A DNA stretch of 42,380 nucleotides from assembly GCA_011052215.1 (NCBI GenBank), contig DRJK01000073.1, positions 1 through 42,380 on the forward strand, written 5' to 3'. Positions 27,253-36,311 of this stretch are shown piece by piece. The notes beneath the pieces were generated by a model that was given only the letters and a program-made list of their open reading frames with translations, did not search any database and was not told the DNA's origin. The position numbers and the translations under genes are program-made. Origin of the DNA: Gammaproteobacteria bacterium. GTDB taxonomy: Bacteria; Pseudomonadota; Gammaproteobacteria; JAADHQ01. How positions within the stretch are numbered: position 1 is the first letter of the stretch; each line of letters starts with the position of its first letter.

Positions 27253-28704
27253 TTATGCCTTTTCTTTCCATACAAGATCCAGCTCTCGCGCCGCCCTGAC
27301 GTCATCCAGCCTGCGAACCGGTAACGTATACGGGGCACCTTTTACATACCCGGCATTTTCTTCTGATTCCACCTTGATTCTGGCCAGAGCATCAATAAAG
27401 GCATCCAGCGTGTCCTTGTCCTCGGTCTCGGTTGGCTCAATCAGCAGGCACTCCGCTACCAGTAATGGAAAATAGGTTGTTGGTGCATGAAAACCATAGT
27501 CCAGCAGGCGTTTGGCAAAGTCCATCGTGTTCACGCCCAGGTCTTTTGCCTGACGTTTCAGTGTTACAATAAACTCATGTGTGGCGCGTCGATCCGGATA
27601 GGCCAGATCAAATCCCTGCTGCTTGCACAGAACCATCATGTAGTTGGCATTCAGTGTCGAGTATTCAGCCACCCGCGTCATGCCCTCACGCCCGAGCAGA
27701 CGTGCATAAATGTAGGCGCGTAACAATACGCCGGCATTACCCATGAAGGCGGATAGCCTGCCAATGGTCTGTGGTTTTTCCTTTTTGGTGACCCAGCTAT
27801 ATTCATCTCCATTGCAAGCCACCATCGGAACGGGCAGGAAGGGTTCAAGACATTCATTTACACCGACCGGACCGGCACCCGGACCGCCACCACCATGGGG
27901 CGTTGAAAAGGTCTTGTGCAGGTTCATGTGAATAACATCGAAACCCATATCACCCGGACGAACCTTACCGAGAATGGCATTCAGGTTGGCGCCATCATAA
28001 TAAAGTAGCCCACCGGCCTCGTGTACGATGCGTGCGATCTCCTCGATCTGGCGCTCGAACACACCCAGTGTTGACGGGTTGGTCAACATCAAGCCGGCCG
28101 TCTGCGGCCCCACCACCTCTTTCAATGCCTCAAGATCAACATCCCCCTGTGAGTCTGTCGGGATCTCACGTACCTTGTAGCCGCACATCACTGCCGTGGC
28201 CGGGTTGGTCCCGTGGGCCGCATCAGGAATCAGTACCTCGGTACGATCATCATCTTTTTTCGCCTCATGATAGGCACGGATCATGGCCATGCCGGCAAAC
28301 TCACCCTGCGCACCGGCAGCCGGTGTTAATGACACGGATTTCATGCCGGTAACATCCTTGAGGATCTCCTGTAAATCATACATACAGGCCATAAAACCCT
28401 GCCCCATACTGTCAGGTGCCAGCGGGTGACGAGCGAGTAACCCCGGCAACATCGACAGGGTGTTCGATGCACGCGGATTGTATTTCATTGTGCATGATCC
28501 CAACGGGTAAAAATGCGTATCAATGGAGAAATTTTTCTGCGACAACCTCGTATAGTGCCGCACCGTCTGCATCTCGGAGGTTTCCGGTAATATGGCCCGT
28601 GTTACACGATGAAACGAAGCGGGGATGTCTGCCATTTCGGGTCGTGACTGCGGTGACTGCGACGGATTGACCCTGCCTTTTCTGGATTGCTCAAAAATCA
28701 ACAT
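27253..28704 (-). CDS. gcvPB: Glycine dehydrogenase (decarboxylating) subunit 2
   Basis: This is the C-terminal half of the split P-protein, which decarboxylates glycine and passes the aminomethyl group to lipoyl-GcvH. The 483-aa product carries the PLP lysine in [16 protein letters not shown], the glycine-rich loop after it, and the segments [14 protein letters not shown] and [14 protein letters not shown]. The final domain includes [21 protein letters not shown]. It is encoded separately from gcvPA with tpx between, whereas enterics have one fused gcvP. The 122-bp gap before it holds two short hairpins. Confidence 0.95.
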   Translation of the reverse strand: MLIFEQSRKGRVNPSQSPQSRPEMADIPASFHRVTRAILPETSEMQTVRHYTRLSQKNFSIDTHFYPLGSCTMKYNPRASNTLSMLPGLLARHPLAPDSMGQGFMACMYDLQEILKDVTGMKSVSLTPAAGAQGEFAGMAMIRAYHEAKKDDDRTEVLIPDAAHGTNPATAVMCGYKVREIPTDSQGDVDLEALKEVVGPQTAGLMLTNPSTLGVFERQIEEIARIVHEAGGLLYYDGANLNAILGKVRPGDMGFDVIHMNLHKTFSTPHGGGGPGAGPVGVNECLEPFLPVPMVACNGDEYSWVTKKEKPQTIGRLSAFMGNAGVLLRAYIYARLLGREGMTRVAEYSTLNANYMMVLCKQQGFDLAYPDRRATHEFIVTLKRQAKDLGVNTMDFAKRLLDYGFHAPTTYFPLLVAECLLIEPTETEDKDTLDAFIDALARIKVESEENAGYVKGAPYTLPVRRLDDVRAARELDLVWKEKA

Positions 28705-28758
28705 ACTCTGATCTCATATCTTATCATTCAATAAATTACAGCCTATTCAGATGCAGGA

Positions 28759-28773
28759 GCGGTCCATGACCGC
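28759..28773. other. Short hairpin between tpx and gcvPB
   Basis: GCGGTC-CAT-GACCGC is a perfect 6-bp stem with a 3-nt loop, upstream of gcvPB. It resembles a REP-type palindrome or a processing hairpin, but no second copy was noticed in the window. Function unknown. Confidence 0.3.
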
Positions 28774-28803
28774 GAAAATCTTTTGCTCGTTTCAGGGAAA
28801 CAA

Positions 28804-28824
28804 CGCCACATAAAATCCGTGGCG
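28804..28824 (-). terminator. Possible attenuating terminator after tpx
   Basis: CGCCAC-9 nt-GTGGCG forms a 6-bp stem starting 2 bp after the tpx stop. On the minus strand it is followed by TTGTTT, a short T-rich run. A weak or partial terminator could lower gcvPB expression relative to tpx, or simply stabilise the upstream message. Confidence 0.4.
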
Positions 28825-28826
28825 AT

Positions 28827-29327
28827 TTAATTCAATGCTGCCAGTGCCTGATCATAGTCGGGCTCCTGCGCAATTTCGGGTACCAGCTCCGTGTAAACAA
28901 CCTTGTTATTTTCGTCCAGTACGACAACGGCACGGGCCGTAATCCCGGCCAGCGGACCATCGGTAATCAATACACCATAGTCCCTGGCGAAATTTTTCGA
29001 CCGCATCATCGATAATGAAATGACATTATCGAGGTTTTCGCCTGTACAAAAACGACCCATCGCAAATGGTAAATCGGCCGAAATAATCAACATCACAACA
29101 TCATCACGATTCGCAGCCAACTTGTTAAAGTGCCGGGTGGATTCAGCACAGACCGGTGTGTCCAGGCTTGGAACAATGTTGAGTAATTTTTTCTTGCCCG
29201 CATAGTCTGACAAACCGAGATCATTCAGATCACTATCGACCAGTTTGAAATCAGGTGCGTCACCGCCTACCATTGGCAGATCACCATTGGTATTTATTTC
29301 GTTACCCTGTAGTGTAATTTTGGCCAT
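28827..29327 (-). CDS. tpx: Thiol peroxidase Tpx
   Basis: Tpx is an atypical 2-Cys peroxiredoxin that reduces lipid and hydrogen peroxides using thioredoxin. The 166-aa product has the peroxidatic cysteine in [15 protein letters not shown] (about residue 58) and the resolving cysteine in [11 protein letters not shown] (about residue 92), the Tpx spacing. A strong AAGGAG precedes the ATG. It lies between the two halves of the glycine decarboxylase, 62 bp after gcvPA, an unusual placement that suggests co-expression under the glycine riboswitch. Confidence 0.95.
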   Translation of the reverse strand: MAKITLQGNEINTNGDLPMVGGDAPDFKLVDSDLNDLGLSDYAGKKKLLNIVPSLDTPVCAESTRHFNKLAANRDDVVMLIISADLPFAMGRFCTGENLDNVISLSMMRSKNFARDYGVLITDGPLAGITARAVVVLDENNKVVYTELVPEIAQEPDYDQALAALN

Positions 29328-29389
29328 TTCCGTTCTCCTTGAAATTGTGCCTGCTCATCACATCAGGCACATAATGATTATGTAACGAC

Positions 29390-30796
29390 TTAATTTTTAA
29401 CCTGCCATTTTGGTTTTATCGGACACTTTACAGGTTCATGTTTTCCCAGAATGCGTTGCAGATGCCCAACGTAGGTTTCAATATCCTCATCCGTACGCGT
29501 TTCAGTTGCACAAACCAGTAAACAGTTTTCAAGTTCGGGGTAATCATCTGCAAGTTCATAACCTGGCAGCAGGTTTTGTACATGCAATGCTCGCATGACC
29601 TCACCCAGGGGTGCCGCCAGCCTGATCACCACCTCATGGAAAAATGGATTCTCAAACACAACCTCCACCCCGTCCAGGGACGATAACCGCTCAATCAGCT
29701 TGCGGGTATTGGCATGACAATTCAGCGCCACCCGCTCCAGCCCCTCGGCCCCCAGCAAGGACATATGGATAGTCGATGCGGTTATCATCAAGCCCTGATT
29801 GGTGCAGATATTGGAGGTGGCCCTGGATCGTCTGATATGTTGCTCACGCGCCTGCAGGGTTAACGTGAACCCGGGTTTGCCTTCCAGATCCACTGTGCGC
29901 CCGATAATACGCCCCGGCATTTGCCTGACATAGGCCTGTTTACAACACAACAAACCATAGTACGGACCACCGGATGAAAGCGGAATGCCCAACGGTTGCC
30001 CCTCACCACAGGCGATATCGGCACCTTCCCCTCCCCATTCACCAGGTGGTTTCAGGATGGCCAGTGAAACCGGGTTAACCACGGCGATCGCGAGCCCTTT
30101 GTGGACATGCGCCCAATCAGTCAGTGCATCAACATCTTCCAGCGCACCAAAAAAATTAGGCTGCGGAATAACAAGTGCTGCAAAATCACCGGGGGCCGCT
30201 GGCAGGGTGTCCGGACTGATGCAACCTGTCGTACGATCATAGTCCAGCAACTCCAGGGTAATACCCTGATTATGGACAATGGTCTCGACCGTTTTACGAT
30301 AATTCGGATGCACAGTCCGTGGCATGTAGACACGCCTTGATTTCGATTTCCGGTTTAGCCTGACAGCCATCAGAATGGCTTCGGCCAGGGCAGAGGCGCC
30401 GTCATACAGTGAGGCATTGGATACATCCAGCCCGTTCAGGTTGGCCATCATGGTCTGGTATTCGTACAGGAGTTGTAATGTCCCCTGACTGGCCTCGGCC
30501 TGATAAGGTGTATAGGCCGTATAAAACTCGCCGCGTGTGGTCAATTCCCAAACGGCGGCAGGAATATGATGTTCATATGCCCCCGCCCCGAGAAAACACA
30601 ATGGCTGACCATCACGGGCGGCACGTTCACTGATGATCCGTGATACTTCCATTTCAGTGGTCTGCACAGGCACGCCCGCCAGTTTGTCATGGCGTAATGA
30701 TGAAGGTATTTCGTCAAACAGCTCATCAATACTGCCGGCACCAATGGTGTCCAGCATTTGTTTAACTTCTTCTTCGGTGTGTGGAATAAATGGCAT
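29390..30796 (-). CDS. gcvPA: Glycine dehydrogenase (decarboxylating) subunit 1
   Basis: This is the N-terminal half of the split glycine decarboxylase. It keeps the aminotransferase-like fold but lacks the PLP-binding lysine, which subunit 2 carries. Diagnostic segments are [41 protein letters not shown], and [12 protein letters not shown]. The 468-aa length is normal. It starts 12 bp after gcvH and is followed by tpx. Together with gcvT, gcvH and gcvPB it forms a complete set apart from the shared lipoamide dehydrogenase. Confidence 0.96.
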   Translation of the reverse strand: MPFIPHTEEEVKQMLDTIGAGSIDELFDEIPSSLRHDKLAGVPVQTTEMEVSRIISERAARDGQPLCFLGAGAYEHHIPAAVWELTTRGEFYTAYTPYQAEASQGTLQLLYEYQTMMANLNGLDVSNASLYDGASALAEAILMAVRLNRKSKSRRVYMPRTVHPNYRKTVETIVHNQGITLELLDYDRTTGCISPDTLPAAPGDFAALVIPQPNFFGALEDVDALTDWAHVHKGLAIAVVNPVSLAILKPPGEWGGEGADIACGEGQPLGIPLSSGGPYYGLLCCKQAYVRQMPGRIIGRTVDLEGKPGFTLTLQAREQHIRRSRATSNICTNQGLMITASTIHMSLLGAEGLERVALNCHANTRKLIERLSSLDGVEVVFENPFFHEVVIRLAAPLGEVMRALHVQNLLPGYELADDYPELENCLLVCATETRTDEDIETYVGHLQRILGKHEPVKCPIKPKWQVKN

Positions 30797-30808
30797 GAAA
30801 AGGTCCGG

Positions 30809-31204
30809 CTAATTTGCTGACTCGACGTGTGCAATGTAGTCATCGGCATACATCAATTGCTGAACGTCGTCGGGATCGGCGGGCCTGATTCTCATGATCC
30901 AGCCTTCACCATACGGGTCAGTATTGACGACTTCCGGGGCATCGCCGAGTGTCTCATTACCCTCTACCACTTCGCCAGCAACCGGGCTGTAAATATCAGA
31001 AGCGGCCTTGACGGATTCAACGACGGCACAGGCCTCTTCGGCATTGACTTCGCGTCCCTCTTCCGGTGCTTCAACATAAACCATATCACCCAACAAACCC
31101 TGGGCATGATCGGTAATACCCACCCGCAGGGTTCCGTCATCCTCGATCTTCACCCATTCGTGACTTTTTGTATATCTCAAATCATCCGGTATATTTTCGC
31201 TCAT
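30809..31204 (-). CDS. gcvH: Glycine cleavage system H protein
   Basis: GcvH is the small lipoyl carrier that shuttles the aminomethyl group between P and T proteins. Starting at ATG 31204 gives 131 aa: SENIPDDLRYTKSHEWV, the lipoyl-lysine in VESVKAASDIYSP (about residue 67) and the C-terminal GWIMRIRP. This start is preferred over a further upstream one (31243), because GGAG lies 8 nt before it and because it matches the family N-terminus. Its lipoylation depends on LipA, encoded at the left edge of the window. Confidence 0.96.
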   Translation of the reverse strand: MSENIPDDLRYTKSHEWVKIEDDGTLRVGITDHAQGLLGDMVYVEAPEEGREVNAEEACAVVESVKAASDIYSPVAGEVVEGNETLGDAPEVVNTDPYGEGWIMRIRPADPDDVQQLMYADDYIAHVESAN

Positions 31205-31282
31205 AACAACTTCTCCAGAAAAAATGTTTACAACCTTTCCCAAAAATTCTTGCCAACAATTACAATTTAAAACAATGTAATA

Positions 31283-32380
31283 TCATATCTCTTCCGGCAA
31301 ACAGGATCGTCCATTACGAATAAAAGGGGCCTTGACAATATGTGCCGGCAGCATCTTACCGCGTATATCAACTGAACATTCTACCCCGGATTCACGAGGC
31401 ACGCTGGCGAAGGCAATGGCCTTACCCAGGGTAGGTGAAAAACTGCCACTGGTTATCTCCCCCTCACCGACACCTGATACGATAACCTTTTGATGATTTC
31501 GTAACACACCTTTACCCTGCAAAACCAGCCCCACCAGTTTTCGTGATGGTTTTGTTTCACGTAATTTCTCCAGGCTTTCCCGGCCAACAAAATGACGGTC
31601 ATCGGGCTTCCATGCCACGGTCCACGACAGCCCGGCTTCCAGGGGACTGGTATCCTCATCCATATCCGAACCATACAGATTCATGCCTGCCTCCAGCCGC
31701 AAGGTATCACGGGCACCCAGCCCGACCGGGGCGACCCCTGCCTTGTCCAATGCACACCAAAGGTCTGCGGCCTGATTATTCGGTAGAATAATTTCAAAAC
31801 CGTCCTCACCGGTATAACCGGTACGTCCAATAAAATACTCACCACATTCGATCGCAAAAAAGGTTTTCAGCTCATCTATCCTGGAAGCCACGGGCTCGCC
31901 GAGCACCTGCTTGAGTTTTTCTGCGGCATTGGGCCCCTGTACCGCAATCATGGCCAGCTCTGTTCGCTCGATCACCTGGACATCATAGTCACCTGATTGT
32001 TGCATAATCCATGACAGGTCTTTTTCACGGGTAGAGGAATTAACCACCATACGGAACCAGCCCGGTTTTATGAAATAGACAATCAGGTCATCGATAACAC
32101 CACCTGCGGGATTAAGCATACAGCTGTACAGGGCCTTACCGGGCTGCTTCAGGCGGGCAACATCATTGGCCAACAGGTAACGCAAAAAATCAGTGGCTCC
32201 GACACCTCTCAGGTCGACTACAGTCATATGGGAAACATCAAACATGCCGGCATCATTCCTGACCTGGTGGTGCTCCTCGATTTGTGACCCGTAATGAATC
32301 GGCATATCCCAGCCGGCAAAATCCACCATCCTGGCTGACATGTTGATATGTTCATTATATAAAGGTGTTTTGTTTCCCAT
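31283..32380 (-). CDS. gcvT: Aminomethyltransferase GcvT
   Basis: GcvT releases ammonia from aminomethyl-lipoyl-GcvH and hands the one-carbon unit to tetrahydrofolate. The 365-aa product has VDFAGWDMPIHYGSQIEEH, FDVSHMTVVDLRG, the folate-binding GRTGYTGEDGFEI and GLGARDTLRLEAGMNLYG. It is the first gene after the glycine riboswitch. Its downstream gene gcvH starts 78 bp later. Methylene-THF made here can feed ThyA, encoded in the same window. Confidence 0.97.
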   Translation of the reverse strand: MGNKTPLYNEHINMSARMVDFAGWDMPIHYGSQIEEHHQVRNDAGMFDVSHMTVVDLRGVGATDFLRYLLANDVARLKQPGKALYSCMLNPAGGVIDDLIVYFIKPGWFRMVVNSSTREKDLSWIMQQSGDYDVQVIERTELAMIAVQGPNAAEKLKQVLGEPVASRIDELKTFFAIECGEYFIGRTGYTGEDGFEIILPNNQAADLWCALDKAGVAPVGLGARDTLRLEAGMNLYGSDMDEDTSPLEAGLSWTVAWKPDDRHFVGRESLEKLRETKPSRKLVGLVLQGKGVLRNHQKVIVSGVGEGEITSGSFSPTLGKAIAFASVPRESGVECSVDIRGKMLPAHIVKAPFIRNGRSCLPEEI

Positions 32381-32400
32381 AACACTATCCAGTCTCCGAA

Positions 32401-32443
32401 ATAAAAAAAGGGCGGCAGCCGGTACCCGTTCCAGCTGCCGCCC
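32401..32443 (-). terminator. Intrinsic terminator between glycine riboswitch and gcvT
   Basis: Read on the minus strand, GGGCGGCAGC (complement of 32434-32443) pairs perfectly with GCTGCCGCCC (complement of 32410-32419). It is followed by seven T and ATT. It sits directly after the second aptamer and 21 bp before gcvT, so it is the likely expression platform. Glycine binding would be expected to prevent it forming (on-switch), as in characterised glycine riboswitches. Confidence 0.85.
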
Positions 32444-32602
32444 CTCTGTCCCGTAACCTGAGAGATTGAGTGCCAGGTTGATTAAGCCTGCCTCTGCCCC
32501 GTCGGTGGATCACTATGGTGATCACTCTCCAGAGTCAACATGATTCCTGCGGTCCTTTTGCCTGAGCGTTTCCGAGCGGTGTGTTGCGCCTTCGGCTCCC
32601 GT
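32439..32602 (-). ncRNA. Tandem glycine riboswitch
   Basis: The minus-strand leader of gcvT carries two glycine aptamers in series. The first reads GGGAGCCGAAGGCGCAA, then CTCAGGCAAAAGGACCG, then the ACTCTGGAGAG junction. The second reads CACCGACGGGGCAGAGG, then CTCTCAGGTTACGGGACAGA. These are the hallmark GAAGG-GCAA and CTCAGG-CAAAAGGAC blocks of the class. A strong terminator follows at once. A TTGACT (complement of 32633-32638) and TACAAT (complement of 32606-32611) lie upstream, but their 21-bp spacing makes the promoter uncertain. No gene is present in 32381-32739 other than this leader. Confidence 0.92.
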
Positions 32603-32739
32603 ATCATTGTAATCTGTGTCTGTCCCCGGAACAGTCAACAGATCGACAGGGTATCTCCCGCAGGATCTTTAGTTGAGGAGGCAAATATACCTGTACAGGG
32701 AACTAAATCCAAGTGGGTCTGTAAGCCGTTGATAATATG

Positions 32740-34017
32740 CTATATCTTTGTGGGCTCCTGTTTGCCAACCAGATGACCGATCGTTAACCCCTGCACCATG
32801 ATCGAGAAAATAACAACGCAATATGTCACAGACAGGATCAGATCTCTTTCCTCCCCACGAGGTAGTGACAGGGCCAATGCAACTGATATGCCGCCCCTCA
32901 GACCGCCCCAGGTGAGGATGGAAACAACACGTGGGCTGAATTCCCGAAACAATTTCATAATTGAAACGGGAACCCCGACCGAGATAAACCGCGCAACCAG
33001 TACCACAGGAACCATACTGATACCTGCTACAAGATGGGTCGTACTGAAATTGATCACCAATACCTCGAGCCCGATCATGACAAATAATACTGCGTTGAGT
33101 ATCTCATCAACCAGCTCCCAGAAGGTATCGACATGCCCGCGTGTTTTATCTGACATCGCCAGCAGACGACCGTGGTTGCCAATCATCAACCCTGCGACGA
33201 CGATCGCAATCGGTGCGGAGACATGTATCGCCTCTGCAAGGGCATATCCACCCATGACCAGCGCAAGTGTGGTTAGTATTTCTACCTGATACTGGTCAAT
33301 AGAACGCAGCATATAAAATGCGATGCCGCCGATGGCCAATCCAAACAATATGCCACCAATGGCTTCCTTGGCAAACAGGACGGCTATATCAGCGACTTGC
33401 ACATCGCCTTCACCCGTCGCCATTGCCAGGATAACCAGGAAAATAACCACCCCTACACCATCATTAAACAGTGACTCTCCTGTTATTTTTGTCTCCAGTG
33501 TTTTAGGTACCCCGATTTTTTTCAAAATACCCAGCACTGCGATGGGATCGGTTGGTGATATCAGCGCACCAAACAGAAGGGAATAGATCAATGAAATATT
33601 GAAACCAAGCAATCCAAAGATCCACCAGGATAATACCCCTATGATTGCGATGGAGAGCACGATACCCAGCGTGGCAAGTGTGAGAATCAACCATTTCTGT
33701 TTTTCCAGATCACCCAGGTTGACGTGCAGGGCACCTGCAAATAACAGGAAGCCCAACATGCTGTGCAACAGGGCATCATCAAAAGCGATTTCCTTGACGA
33801 TATGCCCCACCATATTGACCATGCCAAACCCTAGCCAGTTCAGCAGGATAATCAGCAAGGACATGCAAAGTGCTATCAGCATCAGTCCGATTGCTGTGGG
33901 CAACCTCAGGAAGCGATAATTAATATAACTGAAGATAGCTGCCAGCGTAATCAAGATGGCAAGGAGTGGGATCAGGGTTATGTTTGTCTGCAATTCTTTA
34001 CTCTGCAAGTTTGCCAT
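32740..34017 (-). CDS. CPA1-type sodium/proton antiporter
   Basis: This 425-aa inner-membrane cation:proton antiporter (NhaP/NHE-like) exchanges Na+ or K+ for H+. About 12 hydrophobic segments are visible. The membrane motif GESLFNDGVGVVIFL carries the paired Asn-Asp of the ion site. LLFGALISPTDPIAVLGIL, with its Thr-Asp-Pro unwound-helix motif, lies just before it. FVMIGLEVLVI and WGGLRGGISVALALSLP are also typical. No C-terminal regulatory domain is present. The gene overlaps the UbiI-like gene by 20 bp and is transcribed in the same direction, so translational coupling is likely. Which cation is used is not known. Confidence 0.9.
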   Translation of the reverse strand: MANLQSKELQTNITLIPLLAILITLAAIFSYINYRFLRLPTAIGLMLIALCMSLLIILLNWLGFGMVNMVGHIVKEIAFDDALLHSMLGFLLFAGALHVNLGDLEKQKWLILTLATLGIVLSIAIIGVLSWWIFGLLGFNISLIYSLLFGALISPTDPIAVLGILKKIGVPKTLETKITGESLFNDGVGVVIFLVILAMATGEGDVQVADIAVLFAKEAIGGILFGLAIGGIAFYMLRSIDQYQVEILTTLALVMGGYALAEAIHVSAPIAIVVAGLMIGNHGRLLAMSDKTRGHVDTFWELVDEILNAVLFVMIGLEVLVINFSTTHLVAGISMVPVVLVARFISVGVPVSIMKLFREFSPRVVSILTWGGLRGGISVALALSLPRGEERDLILSVTYCVVIFSIMVQGLTIGHLVGKQEPTKI

Positions 34018-35221
34018 CACGAATCATGGTCGGTAATTCACCACGCAGCCCGGAGGCACCTTTCATGATCATGTCCTTGATCGGGTTTATGGAATTAACA
34101 AGTTCAATGCCGGCGTTACGCGCGCTCTTCAATGGCCCAGGTTCAGTGGTAAACATTCGTTTGAACGCATCCATTAAAAACATGACCCCCAGATTATCTC
34201 CCTTACGCCAACGTTCGTAGCGACGAAGCAAGGCAACCGATCCAATCGGTTTACCCTGCCTGGCACCTTCAAGAATAACATCGACAAGGCTGGCAGAATC
34301 CAGCAACCCCAGGTTCACCCCTTGTCCTGCCAGCGGGTGGATACTGTGTGCGGCATCTCCGATCAGTGCCACACCCTGTTTGACGTATTGCCTTGCATAC
34401 TGTAATTGCAGGGGGAAAACGCCCCGTTCACTACACAATTTGATACTACCTAAACGAAAATCAAAGGCCTCGGCCAGTTGTCTCTCAAAAATATCCTCTG
34501 GCAGGCCGGCCAGTTCCTGTGCCTGGTGGTGTTTGGCTGACCAGACAATCGAGCACATGTTATCGGCCAGAGGCAGGAATGCCAGCGGCCCATCCGGCAG
34601 GAAACACTGCCACGCGGTATCATCATGAGGGAGTTCTGTGCCGACTGTGGCAACCAGTGCCGACTGATCGTACTTCCATCCTTTTGTATCAATACCTGCC
34701 AGAGACCTGACTTTTGAACGGTTGCCATCCGCTCCAACCAGTAAACCACAGGTAATCCGGCTGTCATCGGTCAGGGTTAATTTTACCCGGTCATCTCTTA
34801 CAGCACAGGACTCAATACTGAGTGAATCGAAAAAATCGATATTCCCCGAGCGTCTTGCCTTTTCAAGTAAATAATACTGTATTGCACGATTCTCAATGAT
34901 GTAACCTAGCACGTCTTCACCGATTTGCGCACCATCGAAATGAATGGCAGAGCCACTCTGCTTTTCCCATATGTGCATTTGCTGATACGGAGAAACGCGG
35001 AAGTCCTGTAACCCGGACCAGATGCCCAGTGACTGGAAATAATATTTTGAGGCAACTGAAATAGCGGACACACGGATATCGTAGTCCTCAGGCAGGGGGG
35101 CTGGTGAGCATACGGAGGAATCAAGTAAAAGAACTCTCATCGACGTATCCGACAGGGCCACTGCCATGGAAGCACCGACCATGCCGCCACCGATAATTGC
35201 AATATCATAGTAATCACGCAT
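33998..35221 (-). CDS. UbiI-like FAD-dependent ubiquinone hydroxylase
   Basis: This FAD monooxygenase of about 407 aa is of the UbiH/UbiI/UbiF/COQ6 family, which hydroxylates the ring of ubiquinone precursors. It has the dinucleotide fold IAIIGGGMVGASMAVAL, the DG motif LVGADGNRSKVR, and the GD motif ALIGDAAHSIHPLAGQG. The position downstream of ubiH and before gcvT matches ubiI (visC) in E. coli, so C5-hydroxylation is most likely, but sequence alone does not separate the paralogues firmly. ATG 35221 is chosen; the frame extends to a TTG at 35248 without conserved residues. Confidence 0.87.
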   Translation of the reverse strand: MRDYYDIAIIGGGMVGASMAVALSDTSMRVLLLDSSVCSPAPLPEDYDIRVSAISVASKYYFQSLGIWSGLQDFRVSPYQQMHIWEKQSGSAIHFDGAQIGEDVLGYIIENRAIQYYLLEKARRSGNIDFFDSLSIESCAVRDDRVKLTLTDDSRITCGLLVGADGNRSKVRSLAGIDTKGWKYDQSALVATVGTELPHDDTAWQCFLPDGPLAFLPLADNMCSIVWSAKHHQAQELAGLPEDIFERQLAEAFDFRLGSIKLCSERGVFPLQLQYARQYVKQGVALIGDAAHSIHPLAGQGVNLGLLDSASLVDVILEGARQGKPIGSVALLRRYERWRKGDNLGVMFLMDAFKRMFTTEPGPLKSARNAGIELVNSINPIKDMIMKGASGLRGELPTMIRDGKLAE

Positions 35222-35372
35222 GCGAAAATTCTGCACTACCTGATGCAAGAGTGCAACGGGAAAAGCTTATTTAGTGTCTACCATGATGGCCTCACCCGTC
35301 GTCTGTCACACCAGAACGCCGGGAACAGCCCCGGATTTCATGATTACCGTCGCATATTAATAAATATGTGGA

Positions 35373-35879
35373 CTAACCGGCTTCCGTTTTTAATTTATCC
35401 AGGTCTGCCAGCAGTTTTCCCAGCAACGGGTTCAGGTCAGCCTTGCCATTTGATGACTGAATGGCCCTGGCTGTATTTTTTATGTTTCCTATCCTGCTGC
35501 GCAGCAAATCAACATTCTTGTTAAATGAGTCGGAAATTTCCTTCAAATGATCCTGTTGCCGCAGCCGCATAACGGTGGTCAGATCACCTTCACCCATACG
35601 ATCCATATTACGCATCAGCACAAACACCGGCCCCGATACCCTGTGGTCTATACGCAGGGTGTAGTAATAGGTTGCAGCCAAAAGACCTAAACCCGCTGCG
35701 CCTGCATAGATTGTATCGCCGAGGCTGGCCCCGCCCAGCATCATCGGGTCAATAATCCACATAACACCTGTCACCAGACCAATCAACAGGATAAGCGCCG
35801 TCATGACTGTCAGAAACGAAAGCAGAATGAAATGTTGCTCATGGCCTTTAAGAATGACCTTGTTACGTCGATTTGGCAT
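35373..35879 (-). CDS. Small membrane protein with a stand-alone HAMP-like domain
   Basis: The 168-aa protein has two membrane helices (about residues 19-43 and 55-74) separated by a very short loop. A HAMP linker follows at about 76-130: RVSGPVFVLMRNMDRMGEGDL gives helix 1 and connector, and DHLKEISDSFNKNVDLLRSRI gives helix 2. A short helical tail ends the protein. There is no kinase, GGDEF or chemoreceptor output domain. It may act by partnering with another membrane protein; the role is unknown. AAGGA precedes the ATG. It lies between ubiH and the ubiI-like gene, where E. coli has none. Confidence 0.8.
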   Translation of the reverse strand: MPNRRNKVILKGHEQHFILLSFLTVMTALILLIGLVTGVMWIIDPMMLGGASLGDTIYAGAAGLGLLAATYYYTLRIDHRVSGPVFVLMRNMDRMGEGDLTTVMRLRQQDHLKEISDSFNKNVDLLRSRIGNIKNTARAIQSSNGKADLNPLLGKLLADLDKLKTEAG

Positions 35880-36056
35880 GAAAAATATCCTTTTTTTGTT
35901 CGTATGATTATCGATTCAAATACCACTGCATATATGGACCCACCCCGTTTTGCAAGGTAAATTAACCGTGTTCAAATACAATCATAATTCGGCTACCTTG
36001 CATTTCTGTAACATACCCTGACAGTTATTTACTTAGTCGGCCATGTGATTAATATA

Positions 36057-36222
36057 TTAAGGAGCCTCTGATTAATTCTGGACGAAACAGATTGTACTCG
36101 GAAAATACAGATTCAAGGCATTGAATCTTCGTAATAGCAAGCTATTGCGAAGATTCGCAACACAGAAGCTGGATTTTCCGAGGGCAAGATGCGAGTTCAT
36201 GAATTGATCAGAGGTTCCTTAA
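36057..36222. mobile_element. Second MITE-like inverted-repeat element
   Basis: This element is unrelated to the six-copy family. Ends GGAGCCTCTGATTAATTC (36061-36078) and GAATTGATCAGAGGTTCC (36201-36218) are inverted repeats matching at 16 of 18 positions. TTAA flanks both sides, a possible 4-bp target duplication. Inside are CTCGGAAAAT (36097-36106) with ATTTTCCGAG (36173-36182), and a central 15-bp stem (36123-36137 with 36142-36156, one G/A change). There is no ORF. It lies in the 432-bp gap between the HAMP gene and ubiH; the rest of the gap is AT-rich, with the palindrome CCATATTA-A-TAATATGG at 36252-36268. Confidence 0.75.
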
Positions 36223-36311
36223 GCCTGTACATTTATAAAATAGATGATGTGCCATATTAATAATATGGTAATGATGGAGGCTCCCCCTGGAACAGGAAAA
36301 AAGACCGGATA

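Noticed and set aside
32798-33289. 163-aa plus-strand open frame
   Set aside because: Antisense of the antiporter; Thr/Ser/Ile-rich composition is the usual reflection of membrane-helix codons.
35353-35368. CATATT-AATA-AATATG as a terminator of the HAMP gene
   Set aside because: The stem is all A/T except its ends and no T-run follows on the minus strand, so it is too weak to call.
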